Counted from the first letter of the stretch, positions 47,880-58,154 are shown. The stretch is 64,000 bases of DNA from Bartonella bacilliformis Ver097 (GCF_000709795.1 NZ_KL503807.1:1-64000), one strand, 5' to 3'. Numbers and translations: made by a program. Notes: generated from the sequence alone by a model not told the origin.

Positions 47880-48674
47880 TTACCTTAGATTTTTGGAAAC
47901 AACGGCTGCCATTTCATCGGACGCTTGAATGACTTTGGAATTCATTTCATAAGAGCGCTGCGCTGTAATCAGCTCGGTAATTTCTTTCACAGGATCCACA
48001 TTGGAAGCTTCCAGCGTAGCTTGCATAATGCTGCCATAGCCATCTTCCTTTGGATTGCCTGGCACTGGAGCACCAGAAGCTGGTGTCTCACGGAAAAGAT
48101 TATCCCCTATCGGCTCTAAACCAACTTCATTAACAAAATTAACTAAATTAAGGCGACCCGCTTCTACAGGATCAGCCTCCTCAGCAGGTTTATAAAAAAC
48201 CGTCCCATCAGGATTCACTGTGATACTCTTACTGCCAATAGGAATGGTGATAGCCGGTTGCACGACATTGCCATCTAATGTGACAATTTGTCCTGTTTCA
48301 CTCAAATTAAAAGCACCGGAGCGCGTGTAAAAAATATTGCCATTAGGGTCTTGAATTTCAAACCAGCCATTTCCGTTAATCGCCAAATCTAACGCATTCC
48401 CAGTTTGAACAAAAGCACCTTGTGTGTTGACCGTACGAACGGCTGCTGTGCGCACCCCCATACCCACCATAACACCTTCAGGAACAATGGCTTGATTCAT
48501 CATATTGGGAACACCAACAGCGCGATCTGCGACATACATTAGATCAGCAAATTCTGCGCGCGCACGCTTGTACCCTGTGGTATTAATATTTGCCAAATTA
48601 TTTGCAATCACATCAAGATTGGTTTGCTGTGCAGCCATCCCTGTTGCAGCAATTGACAATGATCTCATAACCAT
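47880..48674 (-). CDS. flgG: distal rod protein FlgG
   Basis: FlgG is the distal rod subunit. The 264-residue protein has [39 protein letters not shown] at the start and [29 protein letters not shown] at the end, the two D0 helices of the rod/hook family. Length near 262 and the [21 protein letters not shown] segment identify FlgG rather than FlgF. It follows fliE. Confidence 0.97.
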   Translation of the reverse strand: MVMRSLSIAATGMAAQQTNLDVIANNLANINTTGYKRARAEFADLMYVADRAVGVPNMMNQAIVPEGVMVGMGVRTAAVRTVNTQGAFVQTGNALDLAINGNGWFEIQDPNGNIFYTRSGAFNLSETGQIVTLDGNVVQPAITIPIGSKSITVNPDGTVFYKPAEEADPVEAGRLNLVNFVNEVGLEPIGDNLFRETPASGAPVPGNPKEDGYGSIMQATLEASNVDPVKEITELITAQRSYEMNSKVIQASDEMAAVVSKNLR

Positions 48675-48725
48675 AGTTTTTTCCCCTCATATTCTCAACT
48701 CTATCCAGAAAAACCGAAAGAGATG

Positions 48726-49058
48726 TTAAATTTGCATCCGGCTTACTTCGAGATAAGCTTGCACCATCTTATCACGCAAAGCGATGGCCGTACTTAACGA
48801 TTGTTCCGCTTCCATGACTGAAGAGACAATCTCACGCACCCCAATATCGTTCCCAGAAATCTTCCCCATAGAAAGGCTTTCTGCTTTTTGTAATTTGGTG
48901 CCAACAGATTCTGTAATTTTAGCGAGAACTTGATCAAAACTGGCTGTATTTGCATCCTCACTTAATATATTTTGCCTATTGTTGATGCTATTCATTAACC
49001 CACCTTCTGGCCCTAATGAATTCGCACGCATCGCAATAGAAGTAAGTGCCCCGATCAT
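48726..49058 (-). CDS. fliE: flagellar hook-basal body protein FliE
   Basis: FliE links the MS ring to the rod. The 110 residues end with the diagnostic [44 protein letters not shown] ribosome site lies about seven bases before the ATG. It lies between flgC and flgG as in most alphaproteobacteria. Confidence 0.95.
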   Translation of the reverse strand: MIGALTSIAMRANSLGPEGGLMNSINNRQNILSEDANTASFDQVLAKITESVGTKLQKAESLSMGKISGNDIGVREIVSSVMEAEQSLSTAIALRDKMVQAYLEVSRMQI

Positions 49059-49134
49059 TTTTTATGCTCCTCAAAAGATTCAACTATATAAAATTCACAA
49101 ACAAAGTGATGAAATTGCCTCATGAGCTTCTTTA

Positions 49135-49548
49135 TCATTTCAACAAATCAATCGTCTGTGATACCAAATCGCGCACTTGGCGAACAACTTGTAAATTCGC
49201 TTCATAAGAACGGTTCGCTTCACGCATATCAGCCATTTCTATCACTGCATTGACATTGGGATATTTGACATAGCCATTACTATCTGCAGCCAGATGACCT
49301 GGTTCATAACGCATAATAAAAGGGGCATTATCAACACCAATACGCTTCACATGCACACCTTGCGCCTCAACATAAGGATTAAGAGCAGTTTCAAAACTGA
49401 CTGTTTTGCGTCGATAAGGTGTTGCCCCCGGTGCACGTCCTGTTGAATTAGCATTGGCCAAATTTTCAGCGATAATACGCAAACGTGTTGATTGGGCACC
49501 CAACCCTGTTGTCGCAACCCGCTCTGCTGTCATTAAAGGATCAGACAT
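49135..49548 (-). CDS. flgC: proximal rod protein FlgC
   Basis: FlgC is a proximal rod subunit. The 137 residues start with VATTGLGAQSTRLRIIAENLANANSTGRAPGATPYRRK, the typical FlgC D0 motif, and end with ANRSYEANLQVVRQVRDLVSQTIDLL. It lies 2 bases after flgB, forming the usual flgB-flgC-fliE set. Confidence 0.96.
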   Translation of the reverse strand: MSDPLMTAERVATTGLGAQSTRLRIIAENLANANSTGRAPGATPYRRKTVSFETALNPYVEAQGVHVKRIGVDNAPFIMRYEPGHLAADSNGYVKYPNVNAVIEMADMREANRSYEANLQVVRQVRDLVSQTIDLLK

Positions 49549-49550
49549 TC

Positions 49551-49937
49551 TTAAGAGCCTCCTCTAATCGTTAACATTGTCATTCGGTGAAAAGCCTTAA
49601 CAATCGCAGTATTGAGAGACATTTCTCGACCAATAGCCGCACCTTTACTCATTTCTTCTTCTAAATTGACATTATTACCAGAATGGGTCACCCCTCCTGC
49701 ATTGTCAGGTCGAATTGCCTGCGCTTCCATACCATTTTCTGTCAAATCCATGTGCTGCACGTGGGTTACTTTCATAGAGATCGCTTTATTTTGCACAATA
49801 TCGGTAAAATTCTGGACATCACGAGCCTGATACCCCGGGGTATTAGCATTTGCCACATTACTTGCAACAGCCTTTTGGCGTGAGGAAAGCCATTCTGCCT
49901 GTTTACTGGCAAGATTAAAAAGATTGACCGGATCCAT
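49551..49937 (-). CDS. flgB: proximal rod protein FlgB
   Basis: FlgB is the first proximal rod subunit. The 128 residues contain LASKQAEWLSSRQKAVASNVANANTPGYQARDVQNF near the start and an FlgB-type C-terminal helix (SLNTAIVKAFHRMTMLTIRGG). It heads the flgB-flgC-fliE-flgG run, after a 391-base spacer separating it from fliI. Confidence 0.95.
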   Translation of the reverse strand: MDPVNLFNLASKQAEWLSSRQKAVASNVANANTPGYQARDVQNFTDIVQNKAISMKVTHVQHMDLTENGMEAQAIRPDNAGGVTHSGNNVNLEEEMSKGAAIGREMSLNTAIVKAFHRMTMLTIRGGS

Positions 49938-50328
49938 TACTGAAGCCCCCCCATTTATATTAGAGCCAGGTTATACGAGAGTTAGAATAAAAAAGAAATC
50001 TTGTGCGAGACTTGCCATTGGTTCTTTTTAAGAAAGTAACAAGAATATTAATTTATGCCTAAATTAAGCTTAACACAGCTAAAAAAGCAAAATAATAAAG
50101 ACAAGAACCGCTTCAAGCTTGTAATATCACAAAGATCCGCTGCTCTCCTATCCATCATGGGAGCATTAGACTCAAGGTCTCACCAATCTCCTCACCTTCA
50201 ATACATATCTTGCAGAAAAAAGCCTCTGATTCTCAATTTTCAGACTATTATGGTATTGTGTACCTAAGCTATGATTGAATTCTTACAGGCCATTCTTAGC
50301 TGTTTGCAGTTCATCTCACATTCAGCCA
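49938..50328. other. spacer between fliI and flgB
   Basis: No convincing gene is visible. A plus-strand frame of 70 codons (50055-50267) has lysine-rich, family-less sequence and runs against the surrounding operon, so I leave it out. The stretch may hold a promoter for flgB and the genes downstream. Confidence 0.35.
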
Positions 50329-51942
50329 TTATTGACTCTTCAATAATTTTGCTAATTCGTCATAAGGATTACGAACAAGAGGAGTATCAACATTTTGGTT
50401 CATAGCAGCATAAATTGATGGCACTAAATGGACAGCTTGATCGAGAATATGATCTGTTCCCGGGCGATAAGCCCCCATGGCACGTAAATCGCGTGTTTCT
50501 TCATAGCGAAAAATCATTTCCTTCAAACTTTGCACTAATATACGCTGTTCACCCGTCCAACTATGCGATGCCAAACGTGAAATAGAAGAAGAAATATCAA
50601 CAGCAGGAAACCGCCCCTGTGCAGCAATCGCACGATCTAGCACAATATGACCATCCAAGATCCCACGAATGGCATCAGCAATAGGATCATTATGATCATC
50701 CCCATCAACTAGTACAGCATAAACACCAGTGATAGATCCATTGCCTTTTCTTCCCGGACCTGCTCGTTCTAATAAGCGTGGCAATTCGCTAAAAACACGC
50801 GGCGGAAATCCACGTGATACAGGAGGTTCATGCGCAGAAATAGCAATTTCACGCACAGCCAAGGCATAACGCGTTATTGAATCGACCACTAATAAAACAT
50901 TATCCCCTAGGGAAGAAAAATATTCAGCAATTGTTGTGGCCATAATAGGAGCTAAACGCCGCATCATTGGACTTTCATCACTGGTTGCAATCACGGCAAC
51001 AACCTTATTCAATTTATCCTGTAACGTATCATCAAGCATATCACGCACTTCACGACCACGTTCCCCCGTAAGCGCTAAAACAACTTTATCGAAATGATCA
51101 GCTTGCATCATCATTGACAAAAGTGTTGATTTCCCTACCCCAGAGCCAGAAAAAATCCCTATGCGCTGTCCAAAACAAAGAGGCGTAAAAATATCAATCA
51201 CCTTAACACCCGTACGCAACCCATTCCCCACACGTGCACGTGCAAGTGCTGGGGGTGCATGCGCCTCAACCGCCATCGGAGAGGAGCCTAAAAGAAGTGC
51301 TCCCTTTCCGTCTATTGATTCACCAAAAGCATTCACAACCCGCCCACACCAAGAAACATCCGGTGCAACGAAGAGAGGACCTTGCGGAAAAACAGAAGCT
51401 TTCAGAACCGGAACAATCGTTTCATCATAAGGTTTAATCAAAACACTTTCTTCATTAACACGAATAATTTCACCCCGTACAGTCTGTGTCCCACACTCAA
51501 TACACACAGTATCACCAAGAAAGACAGATTGTGATAAACCACGCGCGGTCAATATCCCACGCGCGACATCACTTATCACCCCTCCTTGATTTATAGAATG
51601 AGAAGAATACTCACAGTTATGGGTAACAAAAGACAATAAGCGACTTAAAGCAGTAGGGGAAACACGTGTTGCCTCCCTTTTATCCCCTGAAGAAGCCTCT
51701 AATGTCTCTTCTTGAAAAGTCTCTAATACTAAAGCAATAGGTTCCTTGGTCTTGTCTTCCCCCTTACCCCTTGCAGAAACATTTCCTACATCTGTTGTCT
51801 GGGAGAATTCTGGTGCTAAAGCACTTAACGATTTCATGCTCTCTTCATCAGAAACTTTTATAGAAGCACTAAGCCCATCTGTCTGAACAGCTTCTAATGT
51901 TGCAGTAACGGTGAGAGTGGAATCATTTTGATTATTTTGCAT
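50329..51942 (-). CDS. fliI: flagellar export ATPase FliI, with N-terminal extension
   Basis: FliI is the cytoplasmic ATPase of the flagellar export apparatus. Walker A is SGSGVGKST (residues 265-273), Walker B is NVLLVVDSITR, and RFPAVDISSSISRL and SRLLERAGPGRKGNGSIT are family-specific. At 537 residues it is about 70-90 longer than usual. The extra part is an acidic, polar N-terminal leader (residues 1-95) before the conserved start of the barrel domain. The leader begins at the only well-placed ATG. flgF lies 61 bases upstream. Confidence 0.95.
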   Translation of the reverse strand: MQNNQNDSTLTVTATLEAVQTDGLSASIKVSDEESMKSLSALAPEFSQTTDVGNVSARGKGEDKTKEPIALVLETFQEETLEASSGDKREATRVSPTALSRLLSFVTHNCEYSSHSINQGGVISDVARGILTARGLSQSVFLGDTVCIECGTQTVRGEIIRVNEESVLIKPYDETIVPVLKASVFPQGPLFVAPDVSWCGRVVNAFGESIDGKGALLLGSSPMAVEAHAPPALARARVGNGLRTGVKVIDIFTPLCFGQRIGIFSGSGVGKSTLLSMMMQADHFDKVVLALTGERGREVRDMLDDTLQDKLNKVVAVIATSDESPMMRRLAPIMATTIAEYFSSLGDNVLLVVDSITRYALAVREIAISAHEPPVSRGFPPRVFSELPRLLERAGPGRKGNGSITGVYAVLVDGDDHNDPIADAIRGILDGHIVLDRAIAAQGRFPAVDISSSISRLASHSWTGEQRILVQSLKEMIFRYEETRDLRAMGAYRPGTDHILDQAVHLVPSIYAAMNQNVDTPLVRNPYDELAKLLKSQ

Positions 51943-52003
51943 GGTGCAACGTACTCTGCTATAAAAGTCCCCTATGATATAAAGGCTTCTTGTGATCTAT
52001 CAC

Positions 52004-52738
52004 TTAAGCTTTCCCACCTAGAATTTGAATAGATTTAGAACGCATTTCTTCTTGCTGACGCAGCATTGCCTCAACCCGTTCAAAAGCGCGGCTCACTTCA
52101 ATAAGGCGCGTCATTTCTGCTACCCCATTAACATTTGAGCTTTCAACATATCCTTGCATAACACTATCACCAATGCTCCCCTCTATCTGAATCGCTGCTC
52201 TATCAGGAATAACAGAAGCATTGGGACCGTAGCGTAATTGAGTTCCTGGTTGGAATTGATACAAACCAATTCTTCCTGCCAAAACATTTCCTTGATAAAT
52301 ACTCCCATCTGCACCAATACGAGGTGCGCCCCCCACAGGATTTAGCTGGATCGGTGCACCTCCATCATCTAAAAAAGGCAAACCTGTCACCGAAACTAAC
52401 ATCCCTTCTGGGGTCATAGTCATTCGGCCATCACGAGTATAGACCACCCCAAAAGAGGCCTCCATAGAAAAGTAAGAATCACCTGTTGCGGCGACATCCA
52501 GTGCATTACCCGTTTGTTCTAAAGAGCCACGTTCCGTTGAAATATATCCCTTCCCAGCGCTCGTAAAAAAAACGTGATCCCCCTGCTCTTGAGCAATGGG
52601 AGACACCAACGTATCAAACTTCATACCACCAGCACGGAACCCTGGTGTATTCACATTCGCCATATTTTGTGCAATTGTTTCCATCCGTCGTGCTAAACTA
52701 ATTTGGCCTGACACGCCAACATAAATCGGATTTTGCAT
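52004..52738 (-). CDS. flgF: flagellar rod protein FlgF
   Basis: FlgF is a proximal/distal rod subunit. The 244 residues begin with YVGVSGQISLARRMETIAQNMANVNTPGFRAGGMKFD and end with NVNGVAEMTRLIEVSRAFERVEAMLRQQEE. The order flgF-fliI is typical of rhizobia. It follows the DUF1217 gene by 58 bases. Confidence 0.95.
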   Translation of the reverse strand: MQNPIYVGVSGQISLARRMETIAQNMANVNTPGFRAGGMKFDTLVSPIAQEQGDHVFFTSAGKGYISTERGSLEQTGNALDVAATGDSYFSMEASFGVVYTRDGRMTMTPEGMLVSVTGLPFLDDGGAPIQLNPVGGAPRIGADGSIYQGNVLAGRIGLYQFQPGTQLRYGPNASVIPDRAAIQIEGSIGDSVMQGYVESSNVNGVAEMTRLIEVSRAFERVEAMLRQQEEMRSKSIQILGGKA

Positions 52739-52796
52739 AAACCTGACCCTTCTTTTTTCTAGTCAATAAAACTAGACTTCTCTTCCATTAATGAAT

Positions 52797-53591
52797 TTAA
52801 AACCCACCCCGTTTTAGAGATTGGAGAGCCATCATTGTTTCATTTGAAAATGCCAATCCGTTTGATGAATTTTGCAAAATCATTAAAGCAGGATTTATTT
52901 CTTCCTGATTCTTTGCATCATACAGAGCAGAAAATTGAGCAATAAAATGTTCTAATCTCTTAGGATCTTTTAAATCCTTAAGTGACATACGTGATTCTAA
53001 TAAAGATTTTTGCGCTTCAATCTTCGATAAACGCACATTTTCAGGAATGTCCAATGCTGTAAAAACAACAGCTGACAAAGCTTTATCGCCAAGAATTTGA
53101 TAAGCCCAGTTTTTCTCTGAAAGAAGGCCGTCTCTCGCCATTCCCCCAACTGTGCGGGTAAAATACAAGGCTAAACGTGCTCCCTCATTGTCCTGCCCAA
53201 CTTGCACTTCCAAAGTTTGCTGCATGTATTTGTTGACAGTTGCTGTTTGAGCACTATTTTGCTGGGTTGCTTTTTCACCATAAAGGTTAAAATTAAATGC
53301 CGCAGCAAATTGCTGATAACGCTGATCGCTTAACTGAGATGCATAACGAGGATCTAACAGAACCTTACGCATCATGCCTTTTGCATAAATCATATCTTCC
53401 AGGCCGTGCGCCTGCATCGCGTAACGGTAAAGTTTATCATTGGCCAGAAATTCATCAACAGACTGAATACTAGCAATATTCCGGACATAATAATCTGTCT
53501 CACGCTTAACCTGTGGCTCTTTAAGAAGCCGATCAAGCGTTTTCTTCATATTGTCGATTGTACTTCTATAACTCGTATATGTACCAATCAT
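52797..53591 (-). CDS. DUF1217 flagellar protein
   Basis: This 264-residue protein belongs to the DUF1217 family found in rhizobial and Brucella flagellar clusters next to flgF. Features include TSYRSTIDNMKKTLDRLLKEPQVKRETDYY, RKVLLDPRYASQLSDQRYQQFAAAFNF and DIPENVRLSKIEAQKSLLESRM. No signal peptide or membrane segment is visible and it looks helical. A good ribosome site (GGGGG) precedes the ATG. The role is unknown; its position suggests rod or hook assembly. It is the first gene of its block, divergent from motA. Confidence 0.85.
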   Translation of the reverse strand: MIGTYTSYRSTIDNMKKTLDRLLKEPQVKRETDYYVRNIASIQSVDEFLANDKLYRYAMQAHGLEDMIYAKGMMRKVLLDPRYASQLSDQRYQQFAAAFNFNLYGEKATQQNSAQTATVNKYMQQTLEVQVGQDNEGARLALYFTRTVGGMARDGLLSEKNWAYQILGDKALSAVVFTALDIPENVRLSKIEAQKSLLESRMSLKDLKDPKRLEHFIAQFSALYDAKNQEEINPALMILQNSSNGLAFSNETMMALQSLKRGGF

Positions 53592-53883
53592 AGCAGCCCC
53601 CTTCCTGAATAGACTTTATATTAAAGCACAAAACTTACCCGAAACTGATGATAGTGCTCTCTCTTTAAAACAACAGGACCCCCCACTCAGCTTCTTGATA
53701 TGTCTAAAAATTAACAGTCTTAAGCTTTATTTCATAAATTCTTGTACATACCAATAATGCGCCAATGACGCACTTATAGCATAAAACAAGCAAGGAGTGA
53801 CAAATAATTCATCATGAAAGTGGTAAGGTTTACACAAGCATAGATATTTATTTTGCTAGAAAATTTAAAAGAGGGGCATAGCA
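53592..53883. promoter_or_regulatory. divergent intergenic region between flgF block and motA block
   Basis: This 292-base spacer separates two divergent flagellar transcription units and must contain both promoters. I could not fix boxes by eye. On the motA side a strong GAGGGG ribosome site ends seven bases before the TTG start. The first 50 bases and the last 100 are the most AT-rich. Confidence 0.45.
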
Positions 53884-54759
53884 TTGAGTGTTATTATTGG
53901 ATTAATCATTACGTTAGGATGTATCCTTGGCGGTTATGTTGCGATGGGAGGACATCTTGATGTTTTAATGCAACCGTGGGAATTTGTTATTATTGTGGGT
54001 TCCGCTATTGGAGCCTTCATTGTATCGACCCCTTTCCCCGTGATTAAAGATACACTTAAAGCAACAATAGAAGCCCTGACAGATGCTGTGCCAAAACAAA
54101 AAGATTTTTTAGCAACCTTAGGGTTGCTCTATACTCTCATGCGGGAAATGCGTTCAAAATCGCGTTCTGAAATGGAAAGCCATATCGACAATCCTAAAGA
54201 ATCAACACTGTTTCAACAATATCCTTTAGTTTTAAAAGATGATTCTTTGACCAATTTCATTTGTGACTATTGCCGTCTGATTGTCATGGGGAATACACGC
54301 CCTTTCGAAATTGAAGCTTTAATGGATGAAGAAATTCACACAATTTCATCAGATTCTCAAAAACCATATCAAGCCATGCAAAATATGGCCGATGCTCTTC
54401 CTGCTCTTGGAATTGTTGCTGCCGTTTTAGGTGTTATTAAAGCCATGGGTGCCATCACTGAACCGCCAGAAGTATTAGGACACTTGATTGGAGCAGCCCT
54501 TGTTGGAACTTTTGCAGGAATCTTCTTTTCTTATAGTATTTTTGGTCCTATCGCGACAAAAATTAAAGCAGTGCGTAGTAAAAAAACACGCACTTACATT
54601 GTCGTGAAACAAACTCTCTTAGCCTATATGAATGGTGCTATACCACAAATAGCCTTAGAATATGGACGAAAAACCATCTCAGCAAAAGATCGCCCAACAA
54701 TCGACGTCGTGGAACAACATGCAATTTCCGGTCATAGTGCTGAAAAAAAGGCAGATTGA
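53884..54759 (+). CDS. motA: flagellar stator protein MotA
   Basis: MotA forms the proton channel with MotB and transmits torque to FliG. The 291 residues contain four hydrophobic segments. Pro173 in [20 protein letters not shown] matches the conserved proline of the channel, and [19 protein letters not shown] lies in the cytoplasmic loop. The start is TTG, supported by GAGGGG upstream; no ATG is suitably placed. fliM overlaps its stop by four bases. Confidence 0.96.
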   Translation: MSVIIGLIITLGCILGGYVAMGGHLDVLMQPWEFVIIVGSAIGAFIVSTPFPVIKDTLKATIEALTDAVPKQKDFLATLGLLYTLMREMRSKSRSEMESHIDNPKESTLFQQYPLVLKDDSLTNFICDYCRLIVMGNTRPFEIEALMDEEIHTISSDSQKPYQAMQNMADALPALGIVAAVLGVIKAMGAITEPPEVLGHLIGAALVGTFAGIFFSYSIFGPIATKIKAVRSKKTRTYIVVKQTLLAYMNGAIPQIALEYGRKTISAKDRPTIDVVEQHAISGHSAEKKAD

Positions 54760-55733
54760 CTATGACTGAAACAACTGAACAACAAAAAAATCCTGAAACA
54801 CAGGAAAATGAAGAAAAAAAACAAGATGTATTAGCGCAACATATTTTGCGGGCTGCTGGTCTATCGAGTGATGATCTTATGTCATTCCAATATATTTTTC
54901 GGGATGCCGCAAGTCATCTTTGCTCGCAGATCAATCATTATACACCATTAGAATTCACCATCGACGTAGTATCTCTCGATACACTCAAAATTGACAAAAT
55001 TATCCAAACTATCGGAACAGATACACTATTGATTGATTTTAGCTCTGATCGTTGGGGAAACGACGTTATCTTCGTTCTTGATTCTGTTTTGGTTGAGTTG
55101 ATCACAGAAACATTTTTCGGCGCGACAGAACCAAAAATAATAAACCGTAATGGACGCCCTTTCAGCCCAACAGAACGTAGCATAAGCGAACATTTCGGCA
55201 AATTGCTTGCCAATGCCATAGATAGTGTCTTTGGTACGGGCGATAAATCACTGCTGATATTTACACAAACACGCAAAGCGCAAGAATTGAACACAGAAAC
55301 ATTTCATCAATCACAAATGTTTTCCTGCACGCTCTCCATCAAATGCAGAGAAGCCGAGGCACATTTAAATATTTTAATGCCACGCAGTTGTCATCGCCCT
55401 ATTCACGAGGCCATTACACGCGCTCTTCGTGCCCCTGAAAAACGTATGGACCCTCTATGGACAAAACGCTTAAGAAAAGAAGTCAGCCAAGCACATGTGC
55501 AGATTGAAGCCTTTATGCAACAAGGCTCAATGACCTTAAATGAATTATTGAATCTTAAAGTGGGTCAAGTCCTGCCTCTTCCAATCAATGCTGTTAAACA
55601 GGTTAAATTGTGCAGTGGTGACAAGTCTCTTTACAAGTGCTCCCTTGGTAAAATTGGCAAAAATTTTTCTATCCGAGTCACGGATCCCATCGATGAAGAA
55701 AAGGAAATGATTAATGAGCTGGTTCATGGTTAA
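54756..55733 (+). CDS. fliM: flagellar switch protein FliM
   Basis: FliM is the middle part of the rotor switch. The 325 residues include the central CheC-like domain ([46 protein letters not shown]) and the C-terminal surface domain ([18 protein letters not shown]). The N-terminal CheY-binding motif is weak, as in other rhizobia. It overlaps motA by four bases, and the next gene starts within its last 20 bases. Confidence 0.93.
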   Translation: MTMTETTEQQKNPETQENEEKKQDVLAQHILRAAGLSSDDLMSFQYIFRDAASHLCSQINHYTPLEFTIDVVSLDTLKIDKIIQTIGTDTLLIDFSSDRWGNDVIFVLDSVLVELITETFFGATEPKIINRNGRPFSPTERSISEHFGKLLANAIDSVFGTGDKSLLIFTQTRKAQELNTETFHQSQMFSCTLSIKCREAEAHLNILMPRSCHRPIHEAITRALRAPEKRMDPLWTKRLRKEVSQAHVQIEAFMQQGSMTLNELLNLKVGQVLPLPINAVKQVKLCSGDKSLYKCSLGKIGKNFSIRVTDPIDEEKEMINELVHG

Positions 55734-56256
55734 TATTGCCAGTGCACTTTTAGCACTAATTTCACTAAGTGTTTTTGTTGTCATCGCACGAAAATTAGCG
55801 ACAACCATTCAGATGGGACGTGAACTTGCTAAACAAGTCCACATTGGCACATCATGCCTTGATCGAGCAATCCTTGCTTTGCGTGAAGAACATCAAGATT
55901 TCCGTGATGAAAATCGCAAAATGGATGCGCGTATTATTGAATCAACACGTATCCGACGTGAGATTGACCGTTCCATTGCGCATATGGAAGAGGTTCGCAA
56001 CCAATTACAAAATGATTTTAATCTTCTTCGCAATCTACCAACCGTAAAAACACAGGAACATGCAGCCACACTGAAAACAACACAAACTTACTCAAAACGG
56101 TCTATTTTTCCTAAAAAATTTCCGGTTTTTGTGCAACGTAGTGCACAGAAAGCGCTTCTTCATAACACTATACAACCTACTGCTTCTAAAAATTTTCCAG
56201 TTTTTGTTCAGCACAAAACACAGAAAGCCTCTCTTCATAGCAAAACACAATTTTAA
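55714..56256 (+). CDS. membrane-anchored coiled-coil protein between fliM and fliN (DUF6468-like)
   Basis: The position and layout match the rhizobial DUF6468 proteins encoded between fliM and fliN. The 180-residue protein has an N-terminal membrane helix (residues 7-25, IASALLALISLSVFVVIA), then a charged coiled coil up to about residue 105 (REEHQDFRDENRKMDARII). Residues 135-150 and 160-175 are two copies of a motif with FPVFVQ and QKALLH or QKASLH, period 25. This basic repeat tail is not known to me from the family. It could touch the switch complex from the inner membrane. Confidence 0.72.
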   Translation: MSWFMVNIASALLALISLSVFVVIARKLATTIQMGRELAKQVHIGTSCLDRAILALREEHQDFRDENRKMDARIIESTRIRREIDRSIAHMEEVRNQLQNDFNLLRNLPTVKTQEHAATLKTTQTYSKRSIFPKKFPVFVQRSAQKALLHNTIQPTASKNFPVFVQHKTQKASLHSKTQF

Positions 56257-56370
56257 ATAAACACTCTCTGATAGCTTATTCCATGCCATCCCATGAACCG
56301 ACTCTACAAGCCCATCCGATAAGCCCATTCGACAAGCAAGATCAAATAAATAAAATAATATGGTGACAGA

Positions 56371-56868
56371 ATGACAAATGACGTAAATCCGCCCAGCGGT
56401 GTTAAAGGGATCAACCCAACAACAGCCTCCCGCCCAACATCATCGAGAATGGGGGAAGGTTCAACCGGAACACCAGGAGCTTTTGGTGCCGGCGTACAAA
56501 GACCAGGGACTGGAGCTTCTCAGGCAGCAACAGGCAGTTCTTCTGCTCTTGGTGCTACAGCGGGGAGAACTGCCGCTGGCAATTTTGGAAGCAGAAAAAT
56601 ACAAGAAAATACCAATGAAACCTCCAATAATACAGAACTCGTTATGAGTATTCCTGTCGAGGTGCAAATTGTTCTTGGCTCAACCACTATGCCCGTTGCC
56701 AATTTGATGAATTTAGGGCGTGGCTCTGTCATCACGCTCAATAAACAAATTGGTGATCCTATTGATATTGTCGTCAATGGCCGCATTATCGCGCGTGGTG
56801 AGGTCATTGTTCTAGAAGATGATTCTTCCCGTTTTGGGGTTAGTCTTACCGAAGTCATTGATAAATAA
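56371..56868 (+). CDS. fliN: flagellar switch protein FliN
   Basis: FliN forms the base of the C ring. The conserved part is residues 90-165: MSIPVEVQIVLGSTTMPVANLMNLGRGSVITLNKQIGDPIDIVVNGRIIARGEVIVLED, a complete SpoA domain. The first 80 residues are low complexity, rich in Gly, Ala, Ser, Thr and Gln, longer than in many FliN proteins. It lies 114 bases after the DUF6468-like gene and 29 bases before fliG. Confidence 0.95.
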   Translation: MTNDVNPPSGVKGINPTTASRPTSSRMGEGSTGTPGAFGAGVQRPGTGASQAATGSSSALGATAGRTAAGNFGSRKIQENTNETSNNTELVMSIPVEVQIVLGSTTMPVANLMNLGRGSVITLNKQIGDPIDIVVNGRIIARGEVIVLEDDSSRFGVSLTEVIDK

Positions 56869-56897
56869 TAAAATTCAAACAACGCGGAAGACAAATT

Positions 56898-57986
56898 ATG
56901 ACACAGGCAGACAGAGAAAAAATAGCAGAAGAGATCGATGCCGCATCAAACGATATAGCTTCTGAAAGTGATGCTCAACCCTCTTCTACACTTATCGATA
57001 CACTTTCCGGACAACAAAAAGTTGCTGCACTTCTTGTTGCTCTTGGGAAGCCTGCTGCCGCACGTCTTTTAAAACATTTTACACCAGATGATTTGCGCCA
57101 TCTTAGTGGACAAGCTCATAGCTTGCCTAACATTTCTCTTGCTGATTTCGAAATTTTGGTTCGTCAATTTGAAGATGCCTTTGCAGAAGGCGCTTCTTTT
57201 TCTGAAGCTGGTTTACGCTTCGACAATCTAGTACAAGAAACATTACCAGAAGATGAAGCCGCTTTAATTTTTGACCCTTCAAAAGCACCAAAACCACCCG
57301 TTGAAAGCCTTTGGAATATTATCACAAAAGCAAATATTGACGTGACGCAAATGAATCTTGTGCAAGAACATCCACAGGTGATCAGCTATATTATTTCGCG
57401 TCTTCCTTCTGAAACAGCTGCAAAAATTTTGATGGCACAAAGCGCTACTGTACGCGCTGATCTCACTCGAAGACGATTGCATTTACGCAACGTAGCCCCA
57501 GAAATGGAAACGATCCTTGATCAAGCGCTGCGGCCTCTCTTTTTACAGGAGAACAGAGCAGGAGAACAAGCACATCACGGTCAGGTTGCCATTATTCTTA
57601 ACGAACTTGATAAAACCGATGTTGATGAAATGCTAGCGAGTCTTCAAGATTTGGAACCAGAAGATCTGAAAAAAATTAAAGAAAAACTCTTTGTGTTTGA
57701 TGATATTCCACGGTTAACAGAACGTGCGCGGTTACTGCTTTTTGATGGCATTGCAGCAGATGCGATCATTACTGCATTACAAGGAGCTGATGATCTTATG
57801 AAGGAGCTTATCTTGGCTTCTCTTTCACAAAGAACACGCCGCATGGTGGAAACAGAGCTTTCCTCAGAAAATCAATCGATTCAGCAAAGTGATATTCTCA
57901 ATGCACGCCGTATAATTGCTCAAACGGCCATCAAATTATCAGAACAAGGAACGATTGATCTTTTAGGTCAAGAAGGAAAATCCTAA
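56898..57986 (+). CDS. fliG: flagellar switch protein FliG
   Basis: FliG connects the MS ring to the C ring and receives torque from MotA. The 362 residues show the N-terminal FliF-binding region (SGQQKVAALLVALGKPAAARLLKHF), the EHPQ-containing middle (VQEHPQVISYIISRLPSETAAKIL) and the C-terminal charged helix (DDIPRLTERARLLLFDGIAADAIITALQGAD). All three domains are intact and the length is normal. Confidence 0.96.
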   Translation: MTQADREKIAEEIDAASNDIASESDAQPSSTLIDTLSGQQKVAALLVALGKPAAARLLKHFTPDDLRHLSGQAHSLPNISLADFEILVRQFEDAFAEGASFSEAGLRFDNLVQETLPEDEAALIFDPSKAPKPPVESLWNIITKANIDVTQMNLVQEHPQVISYIISRLPSETAAKILMAQSATVRADLTRRRLHLRNVAPEMETILDQALRPLFLQENRAGEQAHHGQVAIILNELDKTDVDEMLASLQDLEPEDLKKIKEKLFVFDDIPRLTERARLLLFDGIAADAIITALQGADDLMKELILASLSQRTRRMVETELSSENQSIQQSDILNARRIIAQTAIKLSEQGTIDLLGQEGKS

Positions 57987-58115
57987 ATGCTAAAAATAGA
58001 CCTAACCTCAGACGATCAACCAATCAGCAAAGTGCTCTTCTTAGCTCATACCGAACGATGGATCAAACAGCCATCACAGTATCAAAATAAGGAATGGTCT
58101 ATCTTTTACTTTTAG
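57987..58115 (+). CDS. possible small ORF between fliG and flhB
   Basis: A 42-residue frame starts immediately after the fliG stop (TAAATG), with AAGGA eight bases upstream inside fliG. The translation (MLKIDLTSDDQPISKVLF...) has no recognised family and no membrane segment. The tight spacing and ribosome site suggest it may be translated; it could equally be chance or a remnant in the 168-base gap. Confidence 0.25.
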   Translation: MLKIDLTSDDQPISKVLFLAHTERWIKQPSQYQNKEWSIFYF

Positions 58116-58154
58116 GTCACAAAGGAACATCCTCGAAAGACGGACTAAACCACC

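Noticed and set aside
50055..50267. 70-codon plus-strand frame between fliI and flgB
   Set aside because: Lies antisense inside a minus-strand operon spacer, no recognised family, composition simply follows local AT content.
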